A stretch of 64,000 bases of DNA, from NCBI RefSeq assembly GCF_018613855.1, contig NZ_JAGGPK010000015.1, positions 1 to 64,000 on the forward strand, given 5' to 3'. Position 1 is the stretch's first letter. Each line of letters begins with the position of its first letter. Made by a program: the position numbers and the translations under genes. The DNA comes from Arthrobacter sp. ISL-30 (GTDB lineage: Bacteria; Actinomycetota; Actinomycetes; Actinomycetales; Micrococcaceae). Below the pieces are notes generated by a model. That model did not search any database. It had not been told where the DNA came from and worked only from the letters and a program-made list of their open reading frames with translations. This document shows, one piece after another, positions 25,895 to 34,588 of the stretch.

Positions 25895-26929
25895 TTACGA
25901 GGACTGGGCGTCCCAGCCGATGGCCGGCGCAATGTACTTCGCGATGTTGCCCAGCAACTTGGCGTTGTAATCCACGCCCAGCTGATTGGGGACGGTCACG
26001 AGGACGGTGTCTGCGGCCTGCACGGCGGCGTCGGCAGCCAGTTCCTCCGCCAGCTTGTCCGGTTCGCCGATGTAGCTCTTGCCGAAGCGGGAGAGTGCGC
26101 CATCAAGAATCCCTACCTGGTCCTTGTTATCCACCTGCGCCCTGAGGCCAAAGTAGCGGCGATCCTCATCGTCCACCACCGGAAGGATGCTGCGGCTGAC
26201 GGAGACCCGGGGTTCAAATTCGTGGGCTGCAGCCCTCCACGCCTCACGGAACATGCTGATCTGTTCGGCCTGCAGCTGGTCGAAAGGTACTCCAGTATCC
26301 TCGGTCAGCAGCGTGGAACTCATGAGGTTCATGCCCTGCTCGGCTGCCCAGACGGCGGTCTTGCGGGTGCCGGCGCCCCACCAGATCCGTTGTGGCAGCC
26401 CCGGCGAAAGCGGCTGGATCGGTAGCAGGCCGCGGCCACCACCAACATAGGCCGGATCTGCCTCCGCCACTCCATGACCGGCGATAGCATGCCGGAAGAC
26501 CGCCGTGTGCCGACGCGCAAGTGCCGCATAATCCTCGCCCTCGTCGGGTTCGTAGCCAAAGGTCCTCGCCCCGTTCAAGGCTGGTTCGGGTGAACCCCGG
26601 CTGATGCCCAACTGGAGTCTTCCGCCGCTGATGAGGTCGGTTGCCGCCGCTGTTTCGGCCATATACAGCGGATTTTCGTACCTCATGTCGATCACGCCGG
26701 TGCCGATTTCGATCCGGCTGGTGCGGGCCGCGATGGCAGCCAACAGGGGGAACGGCGATGCCTGCTGGCGGGCGAAGTGGTGCACCCGGAAGAACGCGCC
26801 GTTGATACCCAGTTCCTCCACCGCGACGGCCAGTTCGATGGCCTGCCGCAGAGCCTCCCCTGCCGAGGGCACCAGCGAACCCTGGCTGGGGCCCCAGTGG
26901 CCGAAGGACAGAAAGCCGATTTTCTTCAT
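25895..26929 (-). CDS. LLM-class flavin-dependent monooxygenase
   Basis: This luciferase-like flavin oxidoreductase of about 344 residues uses reduced FMN/F420-type flavin. It shows the TIM-barrel start MKKIGFLSFGHW, the AVAVEELGINGAFFRVHHFA strand, TSRIEIGTGVIDMRYENPLYMAE, and the GGRLQLGISRGSP loop. The start could also be 26944 (MVDPDMKK), which would overlap the upstream stop. Either way it is tightly coupled to the cysteine-synthase-like gene. In this sulfur context it might attack an organosulfur compound, but it is not an obvious SsuD and no substrate is assigned. Confidence 0.87.
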   Translation of the reverse strand: MKKIGFLSFGHWGPSQGSLVPSAGEALRQAIELAVAVEELGINGAFFRVHHFARQQASPFPLLAAIAARTSRIEIGTGVIDMRYENPLYMAETAAATDLISGGRLQLGISRGSPEPALNGARTFGYEPDEGEDYAALARRHTAVFRHAIAGHGVAEADPAYVGGGRGLLPIQPLSPGLPQRIWWGAGTRKTAVWAAEQGMNLMSSTLLTEDTGVPFDQLQAEQISMFREAWRAAAHEFEPRVSVSRSILPVVDDEDRRYFGLRAQVDNKDQVGILDGALSRFGKSYIGEPDKLAEELAADAAVQAADTVLVTVPNQLGVDYNAKLLGNIAKYIAPAIGWDAQSS

Positions 26930-26936
26930 GTCCGGG

Positions 26937-27908
26937 TCAACCATCCCGGCGCTGCCGTAATTCCTGTGGGCTGAAGAGGCCCGTGCTGAGATAGCGGAAG
27001 CCGGAGTCCACAATGACCGTGACTACCGTTGCGTCCGGCCCCAGCCTTTCAGCTACCCGCAATGCGGCAACAACGTTTCCTCCGGAGGAAGTGCCGGCGA
27101 AGATTCCTTCTTCGCGGGCAAGCCGCCGGCTCATGGCCATGGCGTCATCGGATGACACCACTTCGATCGCATCAACCTGCTCGGGCTCCCACAGCGGCGG
27201 AAGGAACCCGATCCCTATCCCCTCGATCCGGTGCGAGCCGGTGGCGCCCCCGGATAGCACGGATGACTCGGCGGGCTCGACGGCGACTACCTTCACACTG
27301 GGCCGGTGGGCACGGAGGGCCCGCGAAGCACCATGGATCGAGTGTGCCGTGCCGACGGACTGCACAAAGGCGTCGACCTGCCCGTAGGACTGCTGCCAGA
27401 TCTCGTCTCCCATAGCGAAGTAGCCGGTGATTGCGTCGCGGTTGTTGAGCTGGTCGCAGGCCCAGTAGGAAGGCTGCTCACTCAGCTCGCCTGCACGGGC
27501 AATCATCGCCTTGATCAGTGGTGCCGTGATACGCCCGTGGTCGCTTGGCACGTCTTCGACAGTTGCCCCAAATGCCTCCATAGTCCGGCGTTTCTCATCG
27601 CTGAACGCGTCCGAAAATACCACGTGGAGCCCGTAGCCCTTGGCGGCGCATACCAGTGCAAGTGAGATGCCGGTTGTACCAGCCGTGTATTCCACCACGG
27701 TATCCCCGGGGGAAAGCTCACCTCGCGCTTCGGCCCCGCGAATCGCCGCCAGCGCCATGCGGTCCTTCATGCTGCCAGTCGGGTTGGCCCATTCGAGCTT
27801 GACAAGCACACGGGCCGATCCCGGTGGCACCAGCTTGCGTAATTGGATGAGTGGTGTGGAACCGATCCCGGCAAGTACGCCTTCGTCTGAACCAAATGCA
27901 GGTTTCAT
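26937..27908 (-). CDS. Cysteine synthase family PLP enzyme
   Basis: This 323-residue fold-type II PLP protein is of the cysteine synthase/cystathionine beta-synthase family. The Schiff-base lysine lies in NPTGSMKDRMA, the phosphate loop is EGIFAGTSSGGNVVAA with EYTAGTTGISLA nearer the front, and the N-terminal IGSTPLIQLRKL block is typical. It lacks the exact SVKDR/ TSGNTG wording of O-acetylserine sulfhydrylase CysK, so a related lyase or synthase is possible. It precedes and nearly overlaps the flavin monooxygenase gene, which suggests one pathway. Confidence 0.87.
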   Translation of the reverse strand: MKPAFGSDEGVLAGIGSTPLIQLRKLVPPGSARVLVKLEWANPTGSMKDRMALAAIRGAEARGELSPGDTVVEYTAGTTGISLALVCAAKGYGLHVVFSDAFSDEKRRTMEAFGATVEDVPSDHGRITAPLIKAMIARAGELSEQPSYWACDQLNNRDAITGYFAMGDEIWQQSYGQVDAFVQSVGTAHSIHGASRALRAHRPSVKVVAVEPAESSVLSGGATGSHRIEGIGIGFLPPLWEPEQVDAIEVVSSDDAMAMSRRLAREEGIFAGTSSGGNVVAALRVAERLGPDATVVTVIVDSGFRYLSTGLFSPQELRQRRDG

Positions 27909-27989
27909 GAATTGCCCCCGCTAGCGCTACCTGTGCTGACATGACTCCGGTCAGGTCAAGCTATACCCTCCGCCACGGGAACGCGAGCG

Positions 27990-28053
27990 GCAACGCGGGG
28001 TCACTTACGGCCCGTCCAGGGGGCCGCATGGGCCGCAAGTGACCCCGCGTTGC
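27990..28053 (-). repeat. GGTCACTT-type hairpin, copy 2
   Basis: A perfect 17-bp outer stem (27990-28006 with 28037-28053), one mismatch, then a 6-bp inner stem. It shares GCAACGC-GGTCACTT with the hairpin at 22816-22862. It lies after the last gene of the ABC operon and probably acts as terminator. Confidence 0.8.
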
Positions 28054-28076
28054 CCCTAGGAAAAGGTGAGCGGAAG

Positions 28077-29009
28077 CTAGCGGGTGCTTCCCGCCAGCAG
28101 GCCACGGCGTTGCAGGAGGCGCCGCTCGATCGGAGCGAAGACAAGCAGCTCGATCAGGATGCCTACGGCCAGGATGGCCAGGATCGCGGCCATGACCGTG
28201 GACATGTCGGACAGGATTCGTCCCTGGTCCAGGAGCGAGCCGAGGCCGAAGCCGATGGACCCGCCAACGGCAATGATTTCTGCGGCCATGAGGGAGCGCC
28301 AGGAGAACGCCCAGCCCTGCTTGAGGCCGCCGAGGTAGCCGGGTAGCGCCGCGGGAAGGATGATCTGCAGCGCCATCTGCAGCCGGTTGGCGCCCAGGAC
28401 GGTGCCCACGCTGCGGTACTGCGGGGGGATCTGGTCGACGCCCGAAATGAGGCCGTTGATGATGGAGGGGATGGCGCCCATCAGCACCACGAAGTACACG
28501 GTGCCGTCCGTGAGCCCGAACCAGATGATGGCTGCGGGAACCCAGGCCACGGAGGGCAGGACCTGCAACCCGGAGATCAGCGGACCGAAGGCTCGACGCA
28601 GCGGCCTGACCTGCGCCAGCAGCAGCCCGAGCGGCGTGGCGACAACGACGCTGATCAGGAAGCCCACGACGCCGCGTTGCAGCGAAGTCCAGACGGCTTC
28701 CTGGATCTTGCCCTCGCCCCAGAGGACGCCCATCTGGCCGAGGACATCGAGGGGACCCGGCACGAGGTCGCGACGCTTGAAGCCAAGGGACACGTAGAAC
28801 TGCCACGCCAGCACCAGCACCACGAGCGCCGCGACCGGCAGCAGGACCCTGCTCCAGTCGATCCCGGCCTTGCGGACGGCATCGGACTGCAGCTTGTCCA
28901 GGCCCGCCTCGAGGTCACGGAGCTCATCCGGATTGCCCTTTAGCGACGGCGAGGTGATGTGGCGGGACTCGGCGGGCGGCGCTGCGAGGCGAGTGTCATC
29001 AGTTGGCAT
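28077..29009 (-). CDS. ssuC: Sulfonate/nitrate/taurine-type ABC permease
   Basis: This 310-residue inner-membrane permease of the SsuC/TauC family has an N-terminal hydrophilic stretch of about 70 residues followed by six helices. The EAA loop shows IPPQYRSVGTVLGANRLQMALQIILPAALP-like text, with the conserved G at the expected distance. The start at 29009 (MPTDDTRL) is preferred because GAGGAG lies ten bases upstream and its ATG overlaps the stop of the ATPase gene (28999) by 11 bases. The substrate class is inferred from family and from the sulfur genes around it. Confidence 0.88.
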   Translation of the reverse strand: MPTDDTRLAAPPAESRHITSPSLKGNPDELRDLEAGLDKLQSDAVRKAGIDWSRVLLPVAALVVLVLAWQFYVSLGFKRRDLVPGPLDVLGQMGVLWGEGKIQEAVWTSLQRGVVGFLISVVVATPLGLLLAQVRPLRRAFGPLISGLQVLPSVAWVPAAIIWFGLTDGTVYFVVLMGAIPSIINGLISGVDQIPPQYRSVGTVLGANRLQMALQIILPAALPGYLGGLKQGWAFSWRSLMAAEIIAVGGSIGFGLGSLLDQGRILSDMSTVMAAILAILAVGILIELLVFAPIERRLLQRRGLLAGSTR

Positions 29010-29736
29010 GGCGGCGGATCTCCTCGCGCAGTCGGCGGGTAATGGTTCCGGTGAGCTCACCGGCGCGGCCGGCGTCGGTCCGGTGTTCCTCGGTGACGTC
29101 CCATTCGGCCACCACACGGCCTGGCCGGGAAGACAGCAACAGCACCCGCTGGCCAAGCCTGACGGCTTCGCGGACGTTGTGCGTCACGAACACGATGGTG
29201 CGGCCGGTTTCCTTCCAGATCCGTTCCAGTTCATCGTGCAGGAGGTCGCGGGTAATGGCGTCCAGGGCGGCGAACGGCTCGTCCATGAGCAGCAGCTGCC
29301 GGTCCTGGGCCAGCGACCGGGCAAGGGCCACGCGCTGGCGCATGCCGCCGGACAGTTCGTGCGGCCGCTTGTCCCCGGCTCCGGCCAAGTGGACCAGCTC
29401 GAGGAGCTCCTGTGCCCTGGCGGCCCGGGAGGCCCTGGTGGTGGCTTTGGCAGCGTCGGCAAGCTGCAGGGCCAGTTCGATGTTGGCCCGGGCCGTCAGC
29501 CAGGGGAACAGCGCGGAGTCCTGGAACATAAACGCCGCGCCGTCGCTGGGCACTTCCAAAGCGCCCGACGTCGGCTCTTCCAGTCCCGCGAGGATGTTCA
29601 GCAGGGTGGACTTGCCGCAGCCCGAGGCGCCCAGGAGGGCCACGAACTCGCCCTTGGCGATGGTGGCGTTGACGTCGTCAAGCACGGGGGCGCCGTCGCC
29701 GAAGCGTTTCCCGAGGTGTTCCAGTACGACTGGCAT
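28999..29736 (-). CDS. ssuB: Sulfonate-type ABC transporter ATPase
   Basis: This 245-residue ATP-binding subunit has the Walker A motif GASGCGKST, the signature LSGGMRQRVALARSL, Walker B LLLMDEPFAALD and the switch histidine in VFVTHNVREAV. The FPWLTA Q-loop context and the overall order fit the nitrate/sulfonate/taurine (SsuB/TauB) family. It lies between the binding protein and the permease in one minus-strand operon and energises uptake. Confidence 0.92.
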   Translation of the reverse strand: MPVVLEHLGKRFGDGAPVLDDVNATIAKGEFVALLGASGCGKSTLLNILAGLEEPTSGALEVPSDGAAFMFQDSALFPWLTARANIELALQLADAAKATTRASRAARAQELLELVHLAGAGDKRPHELSGGMRQRVALARSLAQDRQLLLMDEPFAALDAITRDLLHDELERIWKETGRTIVFVTHNVREAVRLGQRVLLLSSRPGRVVAEWDVTEEHRTDAGRAGELTGTITRRLREEIRRHAN

Positions 29737-29785
29737 GGTCCCGTCCTAGGTTTGGAGTAGTGGTTGTGTGGAAGGCGGGTGGCCG

Positions 29786-30949
29786 TTAGTCGGCACCCAG
29801 TCCGGCGGCTGAGTGCCTGCTGCCTGTGGCCCCGGTAACCTCGTTCAGCGCGCGGAGGTCGAAGAGTCCGTTGAGGTCGGCCGCCTTGGTGGTTCCGGCG
29901 TCGATCCCGTCTTGCAGGAGCTTGGGATAGGTGGCGGCCAGGGGGTCCATCGTGAAGGTGATGTTTGCCAGTGCACGGTTGATCACGTCGTCGGCAAGGG
30001 CCGAACCGGCCGACTCCTTGAGCGCCGCGTTGATGACGCCGGCCTTCTCAGCGGCCGGGGCTTCATTAAGCCAGTTCACGGCTTCAACGTGGCCCTTCAG
30101 CAGCGCCTTGACCGTGTCCGGGTGTTCGGCGGCGAACTTCTTGTTGACGATCAGGACAGTCGTGGAGAATTCGCCGTTCTCCCACAGCTCCTTTTCGTCC
30201 ACCAGCACCTTGGCTCCGGCCTGGAGTACCAGGCGGGAGGCCCAGGGCTCGGGGAGCCACGCGCCGTCGATCTTTCCGTCCTGGAAAAGCTTCAAGGCCT
30301 GGGCGTTCTCGGTGGGGTTGATCGCGACGTCGCCGCCGCCGTCGACCGTGGTCTTGAACCCTTGGTGGGCCAGCCACGTGCGGAGGGCAACGTCCTGGGT
30401 GCCGCCAAGCTGGGGCGAGGCAAGGGTCTTGCCCTTAAGGTCTGCTGCAGAGGTGATCTCAGGCTTCACGACGAGCTGTGCACCGCCGGAAGCTGCGCCC
30501 GCGATAATACTGACGGAATCTCCCTGGCTCTTCACAAAGGAGTTGATGGCGGGATTCGGCCCGATGTACGTGGCATCGATGGCACCGGCGTTGAGGGCCT
30601 CGATAGCGGCCGGTCCCGCGTTGAAGGTCTGGGTGCTGAGCTTCGTCGCGCCCAGGTTCCTGGCGATGATCCCCTTGTTGACTCCCACCAGGGCCGGGGC
30701 GTGGGTGACGTTCCCGAAGTAACCGAGGCGGAGCTCCCCTGCTGGGCCCGCGGCTGCGGACGAAGCCTGCGCGTCATTGTTCCTCGACACAGCCGACGCT
30801 ACGACAGCCCCTGCAGCAATCAGCAGTACCAGGCCAATGGCGATCAGCACCTCGACCGTGCGTTTGTGCTTGGGCTGCCTGCTCTCGCCTGCGACAATCC
30901 GAACGGTGCCGGGCTCGCGGCCGGGCGTCGTTGCTTGTCGGGTGCTCAT
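29786..30949 (-). CDS. ssuA: Sulfonate-type ABC substrate-binding protein
   Basis: This 387-residue binding protein of the SsuA/NitT/TauT family has the block ELRLGYFGNVTHAPALVGVNKGI, then EALNAGAIDATYIGPNPAINSF and a hinge at KIDGAWLPEPWASRLV. Residues about 28-55 form one hydrophobic segment (VLIAIGLVLLIAAGAVVASAV) after a basic stretch, with no lipobox cysteine, so it is probably tethered by a membrane anchor or cleaved, not lipidated. It is the first gene of the ssuABC-like operon. Substrate could be sulfonate, sulfate ester or even nitrate; the sulfur genes around it favour the first. Confidence 0.9.
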   Translation of the reverse strand: MSTRQATTPGREPGTVRIVAGESRQPKHKRTVEVLIAIGLVLLIAAGAVVASAVSRNNDAQASSAAAGPAGELRLGYFGNVTHAPALVGVNKGIIARNLGATKLSTQTFNAGPAAIEALNAGAIDATYIGPNPAINSFVKSQGDSVSIIAGAASGGAQLVVKPEITSAADLKGKTLASPQLGGTQDVALRTWLAHQGFKTTVDGGGDVAINPTENAQALKLFQDGKIDGAWLPEPWASRLVLQAGAKVLVDEKELWENGEFSTTVLIVNKKFAAEHPDTVKALLKGHVEAVNWLNEAPAAEKAGVINAALKESAGSALADDVINRALANITFTMDPLAATYPKLLQDGIDAGTTKAADLNGLFDLRALNEVTGATGSRHSAAGLGAD

Positions 30950-31049
30950 GGGGGAAGTCCTTTTGCTGCGTTACGGAGCGGGCTGTTCGTGTCGCGATGT
31001 TTCTCGTATGGCGGTATTCGGGCAGCCTTCGGAGCCGCGCCATGGATTC

Positions 31050-31079
31050 ACGATAGGGACCCACACATTTCCGGTTCAA
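31050..31079 (-). promoter_or_regulatory. Possible promoter of the ssu-like operon
   Basis: Minus-strand TTGAAC (31074-31079), an 18-base spacer and TATCGT (31050-31055) lie about 100 bases before the binding-protein start. The match is moderate. Confidence 0.35.
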
Positions 31080-31136
31080 TAAGTCGGAAACCGGGGGTCA
31101 CGCAGGTTCATGCAGCGTCACAAAACGCTATGTGAC

Positions 31137-32099
31137 TTACTCCGCTGACAGCCTAGCCACGGCGGCAATATCCCGCGGTGTGGTACGGCAGCACCCGCCG
31201 ACAGCCCGGGCGCCAAGTTCACGCCAGATGCCGAATCCTTCGGCAAGGCTTGCAGGCGGTTTGCCGCCCGCTTCCGAGCCGTCCCCCTCTGCCACCGGGC
31301 CCCACGTCTTGGTGACGGGGTCGTAGCTTTCGCCCGAATTCGGATACGCGATCAAGGGCGTGTCAGTGGCTTTGCGCAGGGTCTCAAGCGATGGCGAGAC
31401 CAGATCCAGCGGCACGCAGTTCACACCGATCGCCGCGACTCGCGGCTGCGCTCCACAGAGCCTTGCCACCTCGGCCAGGGGCGTACCGTCGCTGATGTGC
31501 CCACCGTCGCGCAGTGTGAAGGTAAACCAGGATTCGACGTCGAACTCCTCCACGAGTGCCAACAGGGCCTCGGCCTCGGGAAACGACGGCTGAGTCTCAC
31601 ACGCGAGGAAATCCGCTCCGGCGTCCACCAGTGCGGCAATCCGAGGTCGATGGAACTCCATGAACTCCCTACGGCTGAGGGCGTAGTCGCCGCGGTACTC
31701 CGAGACATCCGCGAGGTAGGCGCCGTAGGGGCCGACAGACCCGGCAATCAGCAAGGGGCCCGCGCCCGGGTTTTCAGCCAGGTACTCTCGCCGCGCCTCG
31801 TCGGCCAGGCGCACACTCAGTGCCATCAGTTCCAGGGCCTCCGCCTCGGAAATGCCGCGCTGGGCAAATCCCTGGGGCGTCGCCTGATAGCTCGCCGTGA
31901 TGGCCACTGCTGCTCCGGCATCGAAGTAATCGCGATGTACCTGTTTGATCAGCTGCGGTTGTTCCAGGAGCACCTTGGCCGACCACAGCGCGTCCTCCAG
32001 ATCGCAGCCGCGCGCTTCAAGCTCAGTGGCCAAGGCACCATCCACCACCACGCTCCTGCTGGCGTCGAACATGCGGGACAGGGTGGCGTTACGGGGCAT
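31137..32099 (-). CDS. mmuM: Homocysteine S-methyltransferase
   Basis: This 320-residue zinc methyltransferase moves a methyl group from S-methylmethionine (or SAM) to homocysteine, giving methionine. The N-terminal VVVDGALATELEARGCDLEDALWSAK block and the zinc cysteines in GVNC and GGCCRTTP (the second pair near the C-terminus) are the family hallmarks. It is of normal length. It lies between the ssu-like operon and the cys cluster, both on the minus strand, and adds methionine recycling to the sulfur region. Confidence 0.92.
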   Translation of the reverse strand: MPRNATLSRMFDASRSVVVDGALATELEARGCDLEDALWSAKVLLEQPQLIKQVHRDYFDAGAAVAITASYQATPQGFAQRGISEAEALELMALSVRLADEARREYLAENPGAGPLLIAGSVGPYGAYLADVSEYRGDYALSRREFMEFHRPRIAALVDAGADFLACETQPSFPEAEALLALVEEFDVESWFTFTLRDGGHISDGTPLAEVARLCGAQPRVAAIGVNCVPLDLVSPSLETLRKATDTPLIAYPNSGESYDPVTKTWGPVAEGDGSEAGGKPPASLAEGFGIWRELGARAVGGCCRTTPRDIAAVARLSAE

Positions 32100-32123
32100 G
32101 CTCTACGGCTCCAGGTAGTAGAA

Positions 32124-32175
32124 AAGAGCACCGCACGGCGCCGTTGGGCTTCCAACGTAACCGTGCGGTGCTCTT
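32124..32175 (-). terminator. Terminator of the sir-cysHDN operon
   Basis: A perfect 15-bp stem (AAGAGCACCGCACGG, 32124-32138, with its inverse 32161-32175) holds a second small stem in the loop (CGTTGG/CCAACG). On the minus strand it is followed by a T-rich TTTTCT. It lies 36 bases after the cysN stop. Confidence 0.88.
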
Positions 32176-32210
32176 CATGAATAACAGTCTGCCAGCAAGT
32201 GGCGGCAACG

Positions 32211-33635
32211 CTAGATGACGTAACGCTCGTCCTCGTGGTCTCCCGGGTGGTCCTTGACCAGGCCGGCGGCCAGGGTGTTTCCGTCGATCGGATCGATCAC
32301 CAGGAACGCGCCCGTACGGCGGTGGTGCAGGTAGTTCTCCAGCGGCAGCGGCGCAGCAAGGCGCAGCTGGGCGTGGCCGATGTCGTTCAGCTCCAGGCCG
32401 GAGGCGGCCTCCAGGTTGAACGTGGCGAGATCGAGCTTGCCCGTGACGTTCCGGACCAGTGCCTGGACCGTGCGGGTGCCGTGCTTGATGAGCACCCTGG
32501 CACCCTCGCGCAGCGGCTTGGGCGAGAGCCAGCACAGGGCGGCGTACAGGTCGGCGGAACTTTCGCGGATGGTTCCGGCGGCGGCAATCGTGTCACCGCG
32601 GGCGATGTCGATTTCCTCTGCCAGGCGGATGGCCACCGACTGCGGCGCGGCGGCCTCGGTCAGTTCCCGTCCGGCGAAGTCAATACCCGTAACCGTGGTG
32701 GTGCGCGGCTCGTGCCCGGGGCTGAGCACGGTGACCTTGTCGCCAAGCTTCACGGAGCCTTCGGTAACCTGCCCGGCGTAGGCACGGTAGTCGCGGTACG
32801 CCTCGACGTCGAGCCCTCCAGCAATGGCGTCCGGCGCCAGGGCACCCTGCGGGCGGATGACCAGCTGGACCGGGAAGCGGAAGCTTTCCAGGTGGCTTTC
32901 GAGCTCGTCGGCGGCCGGGAGCGTTTCCAGGACCTCGAGCAGGGCAGGACCGGTGTACCAGGGGGTACGGTCCGAGCGGTCCACGACGTTGTCGCCGTCG
33001 AGCGCTGAAACCGGCACCACGAAAAGATCGGAAATCCCGGCGGTGCTTGATCCAATGCCCAGGCCCAGCTCACGCGCAACCTGCTGCACCTCGGATTCGA
33101 TACCGCGGAAAACATCCTCGCTGAAGTCCACGAGGTCGATCTTGTTCACGGCCACGATCACGTGAGGCACGCGCAGCAGCTGCAACACAGACAGGTGGCG
33201 GCGGGTCTGCTCCAGGACACCCTTGCGTGCGTCGATGAGTACGACGACGGCGTCCGCAGTGGACGCGCCGGTAACCGTGTTCTTGGTGTACTGCACGTGG
33301 CCGGGGCAGTCCGCCAGGATGAAGCTGCGGCGGTCGGTGGCGAAGTAGCGGTAGGCGACGTCGATGGTGATGCCCTGCTCACGCTCGGCACGCAGGCCGT
33401 CGGTCAGCAGCGCCAGGTCAATCGCTTTCGTGCCGGTCGCCCCGGCTCCGCCGAAGCCGCGGTCCGCGGAGGTGCGGGCGACGGCGTCGAGCTGGTCGGC
33501 GAGGATCGCCTTGGAGTCGTGCAGGAGGCGGCCCACAAGGGTCGACTTGCCGTCGTCGACGGACCCGGCGGTGGCGAAACGGAACAGCGTGGATTCGCGC
33601 AGGCCGGTTTCCAGCAGTGCGGTTTCAGTGCTCAT
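32211..33635 (-). CDS. cysN: Sulfate adenylyltransferase subunit 1 (GTPase)
   Basis: This 474-residue EF-Tu-like GTPase drives ATP sulfurylase. Nucleotide motifs are GSVDDGKST (P-loop, about residue 24), DCPGH and NKID. No APS-kinase domain is fused, since the protein ends after the two beta-barrel domains. The start ATG overlaps the cysD stop by one base (TAATG), so both subunits are coupled. It activates sulfate to APS, which CysH then reduces. Confidence 0.95.
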   Translation of the reverse strand: MSTETALLETGLRESTLFRFATAGSVDDGKSTLVGRLLHDSKAILADQLDAVARTSADRGFGGAGATGTKAIDLALLTDGLRAEREQGITIDVAYRYFATDRRSFILADCPGHVQYTKNTVTGASTADAVVVLIDARKGVLEQTRRHLSVLQLLRVPHVIVAVNKIDLVDFSEDVFRGIESEVQQVARELGLGIGSSTAGISDLFVVPVSALDGDNVVDRSDRTPWYTGPALLEVLETLPAADELESHLESFRFPVQLVIRPQGALAPDAIAGGLDVEAYRDYRAYAGQVTEGSVKLGDKVTVLSPGHEPRTTTVTGIDFAGRELTEAAAPQSVAIRLAEEIDIARGDTIAAAGTIRESSADLYAALCWLSPKPLREGARVLIKHGTRTVQALVRNVTGKLDLATFNLEAASGLELNDIGHAQLRLAAPLPLENYLHHRRTGAFLVIDPIDGNTLAAGLVKDHPGDHEDERYVI

Positions 33636-34588
33636 TAGAAGTAGCCGTCCTTCTTGCGGTCTTCCATGGCGGCCTCGGAGATGCGGTCATCGGCCCGGGT
33701 GGCGCCACGTTCGGTCAGGGTGGAGGCAGCGACTTCAACTACGACGTCGGCCACGGTGCGTGCGTCGGACTCGACGGCACCGGTGCAGGACATATCGCCC
33801 ACCGTGCGGTAGCGGACCAGCTTGGTGATAACGTCCTCGTGCGGCTTCGGCTGGGAAACCTCGCCCACGGCACGCCACATACCGTCACGCTGGAACACTT
33901 CGCGCTCGTGGGCGTAGTACAGGCCCGGCAGTTCGATGTTCTCGCGCTCGATGTAGCGCCACACATCCAGCTCAGTCCAGTTACTGATGGGGAACGCGCG
34001 GACGTGCTGGCCGACAGTGTGGCGGCCGTTGTACAGGTTCCACAGCTCGGGGCGCTGGTTGCGCGGGTCCCACTGGCCGAATTCGTCGCGGAGGCTCAGG
34101 ATGCGCTCCTTGGCACGAGCCTTGTCCTCGTCGCGGCGGCCGCCGCCGAAGACGGCGTCGAACTTGTTCCGCTGGATGGCGTCCAGCAGCGGCACGGTCT
34201 GCAGCGGGTTGCGGGTGCCGTCGGCGCGCTCGGCGAGCTCGCCACGGTCGATGAACTCCTGGACGGAGCCGACGACGAGCTTCAGGCCCAGTCGCTCCAC
34301 CGTGCGGTCACGGAAGTCGATGACCTCCGGGAAGTTGTGGCCGGTATCTACGTGCAGCACGGGAAAGGGGACCTTGCCGGGCCAGAACGCCTTGGTGGCC
34401 AGGTGGAGCATGACCACGGAATCCTTGCCGCCGGAGAACAACAGCGCGGGCTTCTCGAACTCGGCAACAACCTCACGGATGATGTGGATGGCCTCGGACT
34501 CGAGGGTGTCGAGGCTGGACAGACGCTCGGTCTGCTCCACGATCGCTTCGCTCACCACAGTCGACTCCTCAGTTGTGTAAGTGCTCAT
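33635..34588 (-). CDS. cysD: Sulfate adenylyltransferase subunit 2
   Basis: This 317-residue N-type ATP-pyrophosphatase makes APS from ATP and sulfate. It has the PP-loop LLFSGGKDSVVMLHLA, then PVLHVDTGHNFPEVI, GGGRRDEDKARAKERI and a C-terminal RYRTVGDMSCTG block. The start is the ATG at 34588 (MSTYTTEES) overlapping the cysH stop as ATGA; the frame seen farther upstream is a shadow of cysH. It pairs with cysN behind it. Confidence 0.95.
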   Translation of the reverse strand: MSTYTTEESTVVSEAIVEQTERLSSLDTLESEAIHIIREVVAEFEKPALLFSGGKDSVVMLHLATKAFWPGKVPFPVLHVDTGHNFPEVIDFRDRTVERLGLKLVVGSVQEFIDRGELAERADGTRNPLQTVPLLDAIQRNKFDAVFGGGRRDEDKARAKERILSLRDEFGQWDPRNQRPELWNLYNGRHTVGQHVRAFPISNWTELDVWRYIERENIELPGLYYAHEREVFQRDGMWRAVGEVSQPKPHEDVITKLVRYRTVGDMSCTGAVESDARTVADVVVEVAASTLTERGATRADDRISEAAMEDRKKDGYF

